From Bubalus kerabau (Eukaryota; Chordata; Mammalia; Artiodactyla; Bovidae), in assembly GCF_029407905.1 (NCBI RefSeq), contig NW_026577903.1, positions 2,046,001-2,110,000 of the forward strand: a stretch of 64,000 bases of DNA, written 5' to 3'. This document shows positions 14,041-26,800 of this stretch, one piece after another (the first letter of the stretch is position 1; every line of letters starts with the position of its first letter). A program made the position numbers and the translations under genes. The notes beneath the pieces are model-generated. The model was not told the origin of the DNA, made no database searches, and saw nothing but the letters and a program-made list of their open reading frames with translations.

Positions 14041-17000
14041 ATGTCTCCATGCACGTGGCGAGAAGGAGCGCGTCATTGTTCTCGAGTCATGGGAGGGGAC
14101 TAGGGCCTCAAGACGCGTTGAAGAAGGACTCTCGATGTCTTTCTCGGGTTGCAGCGGGAAACCCTCGTTTCCCCCGACTTCTGCCGGGGACCTGAGGAAA
14201 CTTCCCAGGGTGCCTCTGAGAGGTGAGGTACGCCGTGGAGTTGGTGGGGCCTCTCGGGACTCCACTGGGTTTGTCGCAATGGAAGAGGGCCTCATCTCGA
14301 GTGGAGGCAGGAACCTCAGGCTTCCTCTCCAATTCTGACTCTGATCATAGTGTCCCTGCAGAGTTGGGACAGGAGAGTCAGGCTATGTCTTTTCTGAGGA
14401 ATGGAACTCCGCTTGCCTCTCGAGTTGTTCATGGGGTTTCAGGCCCCTTGTCAAACTGTGTGTGGAATCTGCAGGTTTTTCCAGACGATGCATGGGGGTG
14501 TCAGTGACCCTTCGTTTTGTGTCTTCATCCACAGGGTTGCCTTCGAAGAGGTGTCCGGGCATCGTGTTCTTATGAAGAGCGGACTGGGAAATCGGGGTCG
14601 TTCAGCATTTGGCACCACCCACGTGGCTAGTCTCGAATTTCCTCATGAAACCGGCCTCATCCTGAGGTGTGCCGCGAAGGTCATGAAACCCTTCCAGACA
14701 AAGCAGAGGATTCGACCCTCCTGTGGCGATCAGGAGGGGAGAAGTGGCTCAGATGAAGTGCTGCTGGGAACCTCGGTGTTTCCCTCAAGTGAGACAGGTA
14801 TGTCGGGTAACTTTTGGGGTCGCATAACGCGTTCCAAGTACCGTTTCGCTCTTCAAATTGGAACGTGGGACTTCTCTTGGGGTGCTCCAGCGGGCCAGGG
14901 CCTCATCTTGGAATGACTGGGGAACCACTTGGTTTTTCTCTAGTTGCGGTGGGATATTTGAGTTACCACAGGGAATTCATGCTTCCTCTTGTGTTGGCCC
15001 ACAAAAGTCTTATCTTCCATTCGAGATTCGAGGAAGAGCTGGAGGTGCGCTCTAGTCACTGAAGGCAAAAGAGACCCCACCAAGGCTTGTGTGCAGGACC
15101 TAATGTTCATGTCAAGGGGCGACAGGAATCTCGGGGTTGCATTCCAGACTCACCCTGGAGTCAGACCTCGTCTCGAGGGGAAGCAAAGGACTCTGCTCTC
15201 CTCTCGAGTCGGACGGGTATGTCTTGGAGCCCACTGAGTGGCTTAAAGGGAGTCAAACCTCCTCTGGTGTTTGGAGGGAGGACACGGGATTGCTCTCCAG
15301 GCAATGCAGGAAATGAAGGCCCTCATCTCCCGATGACTGGGGCGTCTCGTAGGTTTTCTCGAGCTGTGGCGCTAGTGTGGGGTTTCTCACGAAGTAAGAC
15401 TGGGAGCTCAGTGAGCCTCTCATGTGGTGCCAGGGCAGTCAGGTCTCTATGCACGTGGTGAGAGGGAGCCCGTCATTGTTCTCGAGTCATGGTAGGGGAA
15501 TTGGGCCTGAAAACGTGTTAAAGAAGGACTCTCGAGGTCTTTCTTGGGTTGCAGCAGGAAACCCTGGGTTCCATCGACTTGTGCCAGTGACCTCAGGAAG
15601 CTTCTCAGCGTGCCTGTGAGAAGTCAGGGTCACTGTGGAGTTGGGAGGGGCCTCTTGGAACTCCACTGGGTTTGGTGCAATGGAAGAGGGCCTCATGACA
15701 AGTTGAGGCAGGAACCACAGGGTTCCTCTCCTGGCTTCGAATGCGCCGGATCTGACTCGGATCGCAGAGTCCCTGCAGAGTTGGGACAGGAGAGTCAGGC
15801 CTCGTCTTCTGTGGAGGAATGGAACTCCGCTTGACTCTCGCGTTGTTAATGGGGTGACAGGCCACTTGTCAATTTGTATGTGGAACTTGCGGGTTTTTCT
15901 GGACGATGCACTGGGGTGTCACTGCCCCTTCGTGTTGTGCCTTGTTCCACAGGATTGCCTTCGAGTTGGGTTCTGCCATCGGGTTCTTATCAAGAGCGGA
16001 CCAGGGAATCGGGGTCTTTTGGCATGCCGCACCACCCACGAGGCTATGTCTCAAATTTCCTCGTGAGACTGGCCTCATCTTGATGTGCGCCAGGAAGGTC
16101 GGGAACGCCTTCCAGACAAAGCAGGGGAATCGAACCTCCTGTCGCGATCAAGAGGGGAGAAGAGTCTCAGATGAAGTGGTGCCGGGAACCTCGGTGTTCT
16201 CCTCAAGTGAGACTGGTATGTCGGGGAACTTTTGGGGTCGCATCAAGGGTTCCAAGTAACTTTTAGCTCTTCAATATGGAACGTGGGACTTCTCTTGAGA
16301 CGCTGTAGCGGGCAAGGGCCTCATCTTTCGATGACGGGGGAACCACGTGGTTTTTCCTGAGTTGGGGCGGGATTCTCGAGTTACAACCGGGAATTCAGGA
16401 TTCCTCTTCAACTGGCCCAGGGAAGTCCAGTTTTCATTCGAATTGCGAGTTAGAACTGGGGATTGCTCTCGAGACACTGCAGGGCCAAATAGACCTCATC
16501 TAGGCTTGTGTCCAGGACCTAATGTTCCTCTGCTGGGGCGAAAGCGATCTCAGCATTGCATTCTCGACTCACCCGGGGAGTCAGGCCTCATCTCGAGGGG
16601 AAGCCAAGGACACCGCTCTCCTGTCAAGTCGCGACGGGTATATCTTAGAGCTCACTGTGTGGCCTAAAATGAGTCAAGCCTCCTGTGGTGTTTGGAGAGA
16701 GGACTCAGGATTGCTCTCCAGGCCATACAGCAAAAGAAGGCCCTCATCTCGCGAGGACTGGGGCGTCTCGTGGGTATTCTCGAGCTGCGTCTCCAGTGTG
16801 GTGTTGCTCACGAGGTATAATGGGGAGCTCAGGGAGCCTCTCCTGTGGCGCCAGGGAAGTCAGGTTTCTATGCGCGTGGCTAGGGGGAGCGCGTCATTGC
16901 TCTCGAGTCATGGTAGGGGAATCACACCTCAAGACGCGTTGAAGAAGGACTCTCGAGGTCTTTTACGGGTTGGGGCAGGAAACCCTTGGTTCCCTCTACT

Positions 17001-19243
17001 TGTGCCGGTGATCTCAGGAAGGTCTAAGGGTGCCTCTGAGAAGTCAGGGATACTGTGCAGTTGGGAGGGGCCTCTCGGGACTCCACTGGGTTCGGTGCAA
17101 TGGAAGAGGGCCTCATCTCGAGTGGAGGCAGGAAACTCATGTTTCCTCTCCTGACTTCCCCTGGGCCAGATCTGACTTGGATCGCAGTTTCGCTGCAGAG
17201 TTCGAACAGGAGAGTCAAGCCTCGTCTTGTGTGGAGGAATGGAACTCTGCTTGCCTCTCCAGTTGTTCACGGGGTGACAGGTCACTTCTCGAGCTGTGTG
17301 TGGTACCTGCGGGTTTCTCCGGACGATACCCGGGGGTGTCAGTGCCCCTTCGTGTTGTGCCTTCATCAAAAGGGTTATCTTCAAAGAGGTGTCCGGGCAT
17401 TGGGATCTTATCAAGAGCGGACCGGGAAATCGGGGTCTTTCGGCATGTGTCACCATCCACGTGGCTATGTCTCGAATATCCTCGTGAGACCGGCCTCATC
17501 CTGAGATGCACTGTGAAAGGCGGGAACCCCTTCAAGACAAAACAGGGGAATCGACCCTCCTGTCTCGATCAGGAGGGGAGAAGGGGCCCAGATGTAGTTG
17601 TGCCGGGAACCTCGGTGTTCTCCTCGAGTCAGACTGGTGTGTCGAGGAACTTTTGAGGGCGCATCAAGGGTGCCAATACCGTTTCGCACTTCAAGATGGA
17701 ACGTGGGACTTATCTTGAGACGCTGTATGGGGCAAGGGCCTCATCTTGGGATGACGGGGGAACCACGTGGCGTTTCTCGAGTTGTGGCGGGATTCTCGAG
17801 TTTCGACGGGGAATACAGTCTTCCTCATGTGTTGGGCCAGGGAAGTCCTATCTTCCATTCGAGTTTAAAGGGAGAGCTGGGGATTGCTCTTGAGTCACTG
17901 CAGGGCAAAATAGACCTCATCTAGGCTTGTGTCCAGGACTTAATGCTCGTCCCTAGGGGAGACAGGGATCTTGGGGTTGCATACCAGACTCACCCGGGGA
18001 ATCAGGCCTCGTCTCGAGGGGAAGCAAAGAACTCCGCTGTCCTTTTGAGTAGCGATGGGTATCTCTTGGAGCCCACTGTGTGCCCTAAAGGGAGTCAAGC
18101 CTCCTGTAGTGTTTTGATAGAGGACTCGGGATTCCTCTCCAGGCCATGCAGGAAAAGAAGGCCCTCATCTCGCGATGATGGCGGCGTCTCGTGGGTTTTC
18201 TAGACTGCTGCGCTAGTGCCGGGTTTCTGACGAGGTACGAGAGGGAGCTCAGGGAGCCTCTCGTGTGGCGCCAGGGAAGTCAGGTCCCCATGAGATGGCT
18301 AGGGGGAGCTCGTCATTGCTCTCGAGTCATGGTAGGGTAATCGGGCCTCAAGACGGGTTGAAGAAGGACTCTCGAGGTCTTTCTCAGGTCACTGCATAAA
18401 ACCCAGGGTTCCCTTGACTTGTGCCTGCGACCTCAGGGAGCTTCTCAGAGTGCCTCTGAGAAGTCAGGGATACTGTGCAGTTTGGAGGGGCCTCTCGAGA
18501 CTCCTCTGCATTTGGTGGAATGTAAGAGGGACTCATCTCCAGTTGAAGCAGGAACCTCAGTGTTCCTCTCCATTTCTGACTCAGATCGCAAGGTCCCTGC
18601 ATGTTGGTACAGGAGAGTCAGGCCTCGTCTTTTCTGGAGGATGGGACTCCTCTTGCCTCTCGAGTTGTTCTCGAGGTGACAGGCCACTTGTCGAGCTGTG
18701 TATGTAACGTGCCCGTTTTTCCGGATGATGCACAGGTGTGTTAGTGCCCCTTCGTGTTGTACCTTCATACTCAAGGCTGCCTTCCAAGAGGTGTCCGAGC
18801 ATCGGATTCTTATCAAGAGCGGGCCGGGAAATTGGAGTCTTTCAGCAAGTGGCACCACCCACAAAGCTACGTATCGAATTTCCCCATGAGACAGGCCTCA
18901 TCCTGAGTTGTGCAGGGAAGGTCGGGCCCCCTTGCAGACAAAGCAGGGGAATCGACCCACCGGTCACGATCAGGAGGGGAGAAGGGGCTTAAATGAAGTG
19001 GTGCCGGGAACCTCGGTGTTCCCCTTGAGTGAGACTGGCGTGTTGGGGGACTTTTGGGGTCGCATCAAGGGTGCCAAGTACCGTTTCGCATTTCAAGACG
19101 GAACCTGGGACATCTTTTGAAACGCTGTAGCGGGCAAGGGCCTCATCTTGCGATGACGGGAGAACCACGTGGTTTTGCTCGAGTTGCGGCGGGATTCTCG
19201 AGTTATGACCGGGAATTTAGGCTTCCTCTTGTTGGCCTTGAAA

Positions 19244-20113
19244 TCCAATCTTCCATTCGGGTTGCGAGGGGGAGCTGGGGATTGCGCTAGAGTCACTGCA
19301 GGGCAAAAGAGACCTAATCTAGGCTTGTGTCCAGGATCTAACGTTGCTCTCCAGGGGCGACAGGGATCTCGGGTTTGCATTCCAGACTCATCCGGGGTGT
19401 CAGTTCTCACCTCGTGGGTAAGCAAAGAATTCCGCTCTCGTTTCGAGTCGCGATGGGTATCTCTTGGAGCCCACTGTGTGTACTAAAGGGAGTCAAGCCT
19501 CCTGTGGAGTTTGGAGAGAGGACTCGGGATTGGACTCCAGGCCATGCAGGAAAAGAAGGCCCTCATCTCGAGATGACGGTGGCGTCTCGTGGGTTTTCTC
19601 GAGCTGCGGCGCCAGTGTGGGGTGTCTCATGAAGTACCACGGGGATCTCAGGGAGCCTCTTGTGTGGCGCCAGGAAAATCCAGTATTCCATTCGAGTTGC
19701 AAGTTAGAACTGGGGATTGCTGTCCAGTCACTGCAGGGCAAAATAGACCTCATATACGCTTGTGTCCAGGACCTAGTGTTCCACTACTGGGCCAACAGGG
19801 ATCTCAGGGTTGCATTCTCGACTCACCCGGAGAGTCAGGCCTCGTCTTGAGGGGAAAAAAAGGACTCCGTTCTCCTGTCGAGTCGCGACGGGTATCTCTT
19901 GGAGCCCACTGCGTGGCGTAAAGGGAGTGAAGCCTCCTATGGAGTTTGGAGAGATGACTCGGGATTGTTTTCCTGGCCATGCAGGAAAAAAGGCCCTCAT
20001 CTCGCGATGACGGGGGCATCTCGTTGGTTTTCTCCAGCTGCGGCGCAAGTATCAGATTTCTCACGAGGTACAACGGGGAGCTCAGAGAGCCTCTCGTGTG
20101 GTGCTAGGGACGT
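19244..20113 (+). repeat. Satellite I register break: ~435-bp segment repeated
   Basis: A ~435-bp stretch of the monomer occurs twice in succession (19,244-19,678 and 19,679-20,113), from the TCCA-TCTTCC motif through the GAAAAGAAGG landmark to the GCGCTAGGGA-type motif. The switch happens inside the shared short motif GCCAGGGAA-TC, which occurs twice per monomer. The second copy carries variants (GTTAGAACTGG, a CTACTGGG stretch, TTCTCGACTC) that match the monomer at 16.4-16.6 kb rather than the first copy. It can equally be read as a ~970-bp deletion produced by exchange between two monomer types. Confidence 0.8.
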
Positions 20114-23100
20114 CAGGTCTCCGTGCGTGTGGTGAAGGGGAGTGCGTGATTGCTCTCGAGTCATAGTAGGCGAATCGGGCCTCAAGACGCATTGAAGAAG
20201 GACTCTTGAGGTCTTTCTCGGGTTGCGGAAGGGAACCCTGGGTTCCCTTTATTTGTGTCGGTGACCTCAGGCAACTTCTAAGGGTGCCTCTGAGAAGTCA
20301 GGGACACTGTGGATTTGGGAGGGGCCTTTCGTTTCTCAACTGGGTTTGGTGCAATCGAAGAGGGCCTCATCTCGAATGGAGGCAGGAACGTCAGGGGTCC
20401 TCTCCATTTCTGACTCGGGTCGCAGGGTACCTGCAGAGTATGGAGAAGAGAGTCACGCCTCGTCTTCTGTGGAGGAATGGATTTCCCCTTGCCTTTCGAG
20501 TTGTTCACGGAGTGACAGGCCACTTGTTGAGCTGAGTGTGGAACCTGCGGGTTTTTCCGGACGATGCACGGGGGTGTCAGTGCCCCTTCGTGTTGTGCCT
20601 TCATCCACAGGGTTGCCTTCAAAGAGGTTTCCGGGCATCGGGTTCTTTTCAAGAGCGTACCGGAAAATTGGGGTCTTTCAGCATGTGGTACCACCCACGA
20701 GGCTACGTCTCGAATTTCCTTGGGAGACCGGCCTCATCCTGAGGTGCGCTGGGAAGGTCAGGAACCCCTTGCAGACAAAGCAGGGGAATCGACACACCGC
20801 TCGCGATCAGAAGGGGAGAAGGGGCTCAGATGAAGTGGTGCCGGGAACCTCGGTGGTCCCCTCGAGTGAGACCTGTATGTCACGGCACTTTTGAGGTCGC
20901 ATCAAGGGTGCCAAGTACAGTTTCGCACTTCAAGACGGAACGTGGGAATTCTCTGGAGATGCTGTAGCGGGCAAGGGCCTCATATTGCGATGACGAGGGA
21001 AACACGTGGTTTTTCTCGAGTTGAGGCGGGATTCTCGAGTTACAACGGGGAATTCAGGCTTCCTCTTGTGTTGGCCCAGGAAGTCCAATCTTCCATTCAA
21101 CTTGTCAGAGAGAGCTGGGGGTTGCTCTCGAGTCACTTCAGGGCAAAGCGTCCTCATCTAGGCTTGGGTCCAGGACGTAATGTTCCTCTCCAGGGGCGAC
21201 AGGGATATCGGGGTCGCATTCCAGTCTCACCCGGTGGGTCACGCCTCGTCTCGAGTGGAAGCAAAGGACTCCACTATCCACTCGAGTCGCGACACGTAAC
21301 TCTTGGAGCCCAATGAGTGGCCTAAAGGGAGTCAAGCGTCCTGTGTAGCTTGGACAGAAGGTTCACGCTTGATCTGCATACCATGCAGTTAAAGATGGCC
21401 CTCCTCTCGTCATGACGGGTGCGTCTCATGGGTTTTCTCGAGCTGGGGAGCCAGTGTGGGGTTTCTCACGAGATATGATGGGGAGTTCAGGGATCCTCTC
21501 GTGCGGCGCCAGAGAAGCCTGACTCCATGCGTGTGGCCAGGCAGATCGCGTCATTGCTCTGGAGTCATGGGAGGGACTAGGGCCTCAAGAGGCATTTAAG
21601 AAGGACTCTCAAGGTCTTTCTTGGGTTGGGGCGGGAAACACTCGTTTCCCTCGACTTCTACAGGGGACCTTAGGGAACTTCCCAGGTGCCTCTGAGAGGT
21701 GAGGGATACTGAGGAGTTAGAGGGGCCTCTCGGGACTCCACTAGGTTTGACGAAATGAAAGAGGGCCTCATCTCGATTGGAGGCAGCAACCTCAGGCTTC
21801 CTCTCCATTTCTGACTCCGACCGCAGGGTCCCTGCAGAGTTGGGACAGGAGAGTCAGGCCTCGTCTTGTCTGAGTAACGGAACTCTGCTTGCCTCTCGAG
21901 TCGTTCAGGGGGTCTCAGGGCCCTTGACAAGCTGAGTGTGGAACCTGCGGGTGTTTCCAGAGGATGCATGGGGGTGTCAGTGCCCCTTCGTTTTGTGCCT
22001 TCCCCCACAGGGTTGCCTTCAAAGAGGTGTCCGGGCATCGGGTTCATTTCAAGAGCGGACCGGGAAATCGGGGTCATTCTGCATGTGGCACCACCCACGT
22101 GGCTCATCTCGAATTTCCTCGTGAGACCAGCATCATCCTGAGGTGCGCCGGGAAGGCCGGGAACCCCTTCCACACAAAGTAGGGGAATCGATTCTCCTGT
22201 TGCGATCAGGAGGGGAGATGGGGCTCAGATGAAGTGGTGCCGGGACCCTCGGTGTTCCACTCGAGGGAACCCGGCGTTTCAGGGAACTTTAGGGGTCGCA
22301 TCAAGGGAGCCAAGTACCGTTTCCCACTTCAGGACGGAACATGGGACTTCCCTGGAGACGCTGTAGCGGGCAAGGGCCTCATCCTGTGAAGACGTTGGAA
22401 CCACGTCGTTTTTCTTGAGTTGCATGGGGATTCTCGAAAACGACAGGAATTTCAGGTCTCTCTTGGGTTGGCCCTGGGAAGCCCAATCTTCAATTCGAGT
22501 TGCGATGGAAAGCTGGGGGTTCTGCTCGAGTCACTACAGGGCCAAAGAGACCTCATCGAGGCGTGTGTCCAGGACCTAATATTCCTCTCAAGGGAAGACA
22601 GGGATCCCGGGTTTCCATTCCAGACTCCCCCGGGGAGTCAGGACTCGCCTGGAGGGGAAGCAAAGGACTCCGCTTTCCTCTCAAGTCGCGACACGGATCT
22701 CTTGGAGCCCACTGAGTGGACTCAAGGGTGTCGAGCCTCCTCTTCAGTTTGGAGAGAGGACTCGGGATTGCTCTCCAGGCCAGGCAGGAAAAGAAGGCCC
22801 TCATCTCGCGATGACGGGGGCGTCTCATGGGTTTCCTCAGGCTGCTGCGCCCATGGGGGTTTTCTCACGAGGCACGACGAGGACCTCAGGGAGCCTCTTG
22901 TGCGGCGCCAGGGAAGTCAGGTCTCCATGCACATGGCGAGGGGGAGCTGGTCATCACTCTCGAGTCATGGGAAGTGGCTAGGTCCTCAAGAGGCGTTGAA
23001 GAAGGACTCTCGAGGTCTTTCTCGGGTTGCGGCGGGAAACCCTCGTTTCCCTCAACTTCTGCAGGGGACCTTAGGGAACTTCCCAGGGTGCCTCTGAGAG

Positions 23101-23641
23101 GTGAGGGATGCTGTGTAGTTGGCAGGGCCTCTCGGGACTCTGCTGTGTTCGGCGCAATGGAAGAGGGCCTCATCTCGAGGGGAGGCAGGAACCTCAGGCT
23201 TCCTCTCGGTTTCGGACTCCGACTGCACGGTCCCTGCAGTGTTGGGACAGGAGAGTCATGCCTCGTCTTGTCTGAGGAATGGAATTCTGGTTGCCTCTCG
23301 AGTTGTTCCGGGAGTCTCAGGCCCCTTGTCGAGCTGTGTGTAGACCCTGCGGGTTTTTCCGGATGATGCACGGGGGTGTCAGTGCCCCTTCGTGTTGTGC
23401 CTTCACCCACAGGGTTGCCTTCGAAGAGGTGTCCGGGCATCGGGTTCTTATCTAGAGCGGACCGGAAAATCGGGGTCGTTCGGCTCGTGGCACCTCACAC
23501 GTGGCTAGTCTCGAATTTCCTCCTGAGACCGGCCTCATCCTGAGGTGGGCCAGGAAGGCCGGGAACCCCTTCCAGACCATGCAAGGGAATCGACTCTCCT
23601 GTCACGATCAGGAAGGGAGAAGGGGCTCAGATGAAGTGGTG

Positions 23642-23883
23642 CCGGGACCCTCGGTGTTCCCCTCGAGGGAACCCAGCGTGTCGGGGAACTTTTGCGGTCG
23701 CATCAAGGGTGTCATGTACCGTTTCGCACTTAAGGACGGAACATGGGACTTCATTGGAGACACCGGGAACTTCGGTGTTCCCCTGGAGTAAGACCGGTAT
23801 GTTGGGGAACTTTGGGGTCGCATCAAGGGTGCCAAGTAGCATTTCAAACTTTAAGATGGAACGTGGGACTTCTCTTGAGACTC
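23642..23883 (+). repeat. 121-bp tandem duplication in satellite I
   Basis: The segment starting CCGGGA..CTCGGTGTTCCCCT and ending near the GACTTC-TTGAGAC motif is present twice (23,642-23,762 and 23,763-23,883), which explains the 1,520-bp monomer. The first copy is of the intermediate GC-rich type (GAGGGAACCCAGCG). The second is of an AT-rich type (GAGTAAGACCGG, AAGTAGCATTTC) whose variants also occur at 26.58-26.7 kb. The duplication boundary is therefore also a boundary between monomer subtypes. Confidence 0.8.
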
Positions 23884-26800
23884 TAGCTGGCAAGGGCCTC
23901 ATATTGCGATGAAGGGGGAACCACATGGTTTTTAAGACTTGAGGCTGAATTCTCGAATTACGATGGGAAATTTAGACTTCCTCTTGTGTTGACCGTGGGA
24001 AGACCAATCTTCCATTCAAATTGTGAGGGAGAGATGGAGGTTGCTCTCGAGTCACTGTAGGGCAAAATAGACCTCATCTAGGCTTGTGTCTAGGACAAAA
24101 TGTTCCACTCCAGGGGCGACAGGGATCTCGGGGTTGCATTCCAAACTCACCCGGGGAGTCAGGCCTCGTCTCCAGGGAAGCAAAGGACTCCGCTCTCCTC
24201 TCGAGTCGCACCGGGTATTTCTTGGACCCAACTGAGTGGCCTAAAGGGAGTCAATACTCCTGTGAAGTTTGGAGAGAGGACCAGGAATTGCTCTCCAGGT
24301 CAGGCAGGAAAAGAAGGCCCCCATCTCTCCTTGACGGGGGCATCTTGTGGTTTTTCTCGAACTGCGGCGCCAGTGTGGGTTTTCTCACGAGGTACGATGC
24401 GGTACTCAGGGAGCCTCTTGTGTGGTACTAGGGAAGTCAATTTTCCTGCTTGTGGCGAGGGGAGCGCATCCTTGCTCTGGAGTCATGGTAGGGGAATCGG
24501 GCATCAAGAGACGTTGAAAAAGGACTCTCCAAGTCTTTCTCGGGTTACTTCAGGAAACTCTGGGTTCCCTCGACTTGTGCCAGTGACCTCAGGTAGCTTC
24601 TCAGGGAGCCTCTGAGAATTCAGGGATACTGTGGTGTTGGGAGGGGCCTCTCGGGACACCACTGAGTTTGGTTCAATGGAAGAGGGCCTCTTCTCTAGTT
24701 GAGGCAGGAACCTCAGGGTTCCTCTCCATTTCTGACTCCAATTGCAGGGGCCCTGAAGAGTTGGGACAGGAGAGTAAGGCCTCGTCTTGTGTGAAGGAAT
24801 GCAACTTCACTTGCCTCTCGAGTTGTTCACGAGGTGACAGTCCACATTTGGAGCTGTGAGTGGAATCTGCGGGTTTTTCCAGACGATGCATGGGGATGTC
24901 AGTGTCCCTTCGCATTGTGACTTCATCCACAGGGTTGCCTTCGAAGAGATGTCCGGGCGTCAGGTTCTTATCTAGAGTGGACCTGGAATTCGGGATCTTT
25001 CAGCATATGGCACCAACCATGAGGCTACTTTTTGAATTTCCTCATGAGACCGGCCTCATCCGGAGGTTCACGGGGAACGTCGGGAACCCCTTGCAGACAA
25101 AACATGGGAATCGACCCTTCTGTCGCGATCAGGAGGGGTGAAGAGGCTCACAGGAAGTGGTGCCGTGAACTTTGGTGTTTCCCTCGAGTGAGACCGGTAT
25201 GTCAGGGAACTTTGGGGGTCGCATCAAGGGTGCCAAGTACCGTTTTGTACTTCAGGATGGAACGTGGGACTTCTCTTGATACGCTGTAGCGGCCAAGGGC
25301 CTCATCTTGCGATGACGGGGGAGCCACGTGGTTTTTCTCGAGTTGCGGCGGGATTCTCGAGTTACGACGGGGATTTCAGGCTTCCTCTTGTGTTGGGCCA
25401 GGGAAGTCCAATCATCCATTCGAGTTGCGAGGGAGAGCTGGGGGTTGCGCTCGAGTCACTGCAGGGCAAAGGAGACCTCATCTAGGCTTGTGTCCAGGAC
25501 CTAATGTTCCTCTCCAAGGGCCACAGGGATCTCAGGTTTGCATTCCAGACTCACCCAGGGAGTCAGGCCTCATGTCGAAGGGAAGCAAAGGACTCTGCTC
25601 TCCTTTCGAGTCACGACGGGCACCTCTTGGAGCCCACTTTGTGGCCTAAAGGGAGTCAAGCCTCCTGTGAAGTTTGGAGAGAGGACTTGGGACTGCTCTC
25701 CAGGCCATGCAGGAAAAGATGGCCCTCATCTCGCGATGACGGAGGGATCTTGTGGGTTTTCTCGAGCTGCGGCGCCAGTGTGGGGTTTCACACGAGGTAC
25801 GACGGGGAGCTCAGGGAGCCTCTCGTGTGGCGCCAGGGAAGTCAGGTCTCCATGTGCGTGGCGAGGGGAGCGCATTATTGCTCTCGAGCTATGTAGGGGA
25901 ATCTGACCTCAAGACACATTGAAGAAGGACTCTCGAGGTCTTTCTTCGGTTGTGGCAGGAAACCCTTATTTCCCTCGACTTTTGCCAGTGGCCTCAAGGA
26001 GCTTCTCAGAATGCCTATGAGAAGTCAGGGATACTGTGGAGATGGGAGGGGCCTCTCGGGACTCCACTGGGTTTGTTTTAATGGAAGAGGGCCTCATCTC
26101 GGGTTGAGGCAGGAACCTCAGGTTTCCTCTCCATTTCTGACTCAGATCGAAGCGTGCCTGCAGAGTTGGGATTGGATACTCAGGCCTCGTCTTGTCTGAG
26201 GAAGGGAACTCCGCTTTCCTCTCTCATTGTTTAAGGGGTGACAGGCCAGTTGTGGAGCTGTATGTGGATCCTGCAGGGTTTTCTGGACGATGAACAGGGT
26301 TGCCAGTGCCCCCTCGTGTAGTGCCTTCATCCACAGGGTTGCCTTAGAAGAGGTGTCCGGGCATCGGGTTCTTATCAAGAGCAAGACCGAGAAATCGGGG
26401 TCTTTTGGCACGTGGCACCAACACGAGGCTACGTCTCGAATTTCTTCGTGAGACTGGCCTCATCCTGAGGTGCGCCATGAAGGTCGGGAACCCCTTCTAG
26501 ACAAAGCAGGGGGATCGACCTTCCTGCCGTGATCAGGAGGGGAGAAGGGGCTCAAATGAAGTGGTGCCAGGAACTTCGGTGTTCCCTTGTAGTGAGACCG
26601 GTATATTGGGGAACTTTTGGGGTCGCATCAAGGGTGCCAAGTAGCATTTCGAACTTTATGACGAAACATGGGACTTCTCTTGAGACTCTGTAGCGGGCAA
26701 AGGCCTCATATTGCGATGAATGGGGAACCACGTGGTTTTTAAGAGTTGCGGTGGGATTCTCGAGTTACAACGGGAAATTCAGACTTCCTCTTGTGTTGGC

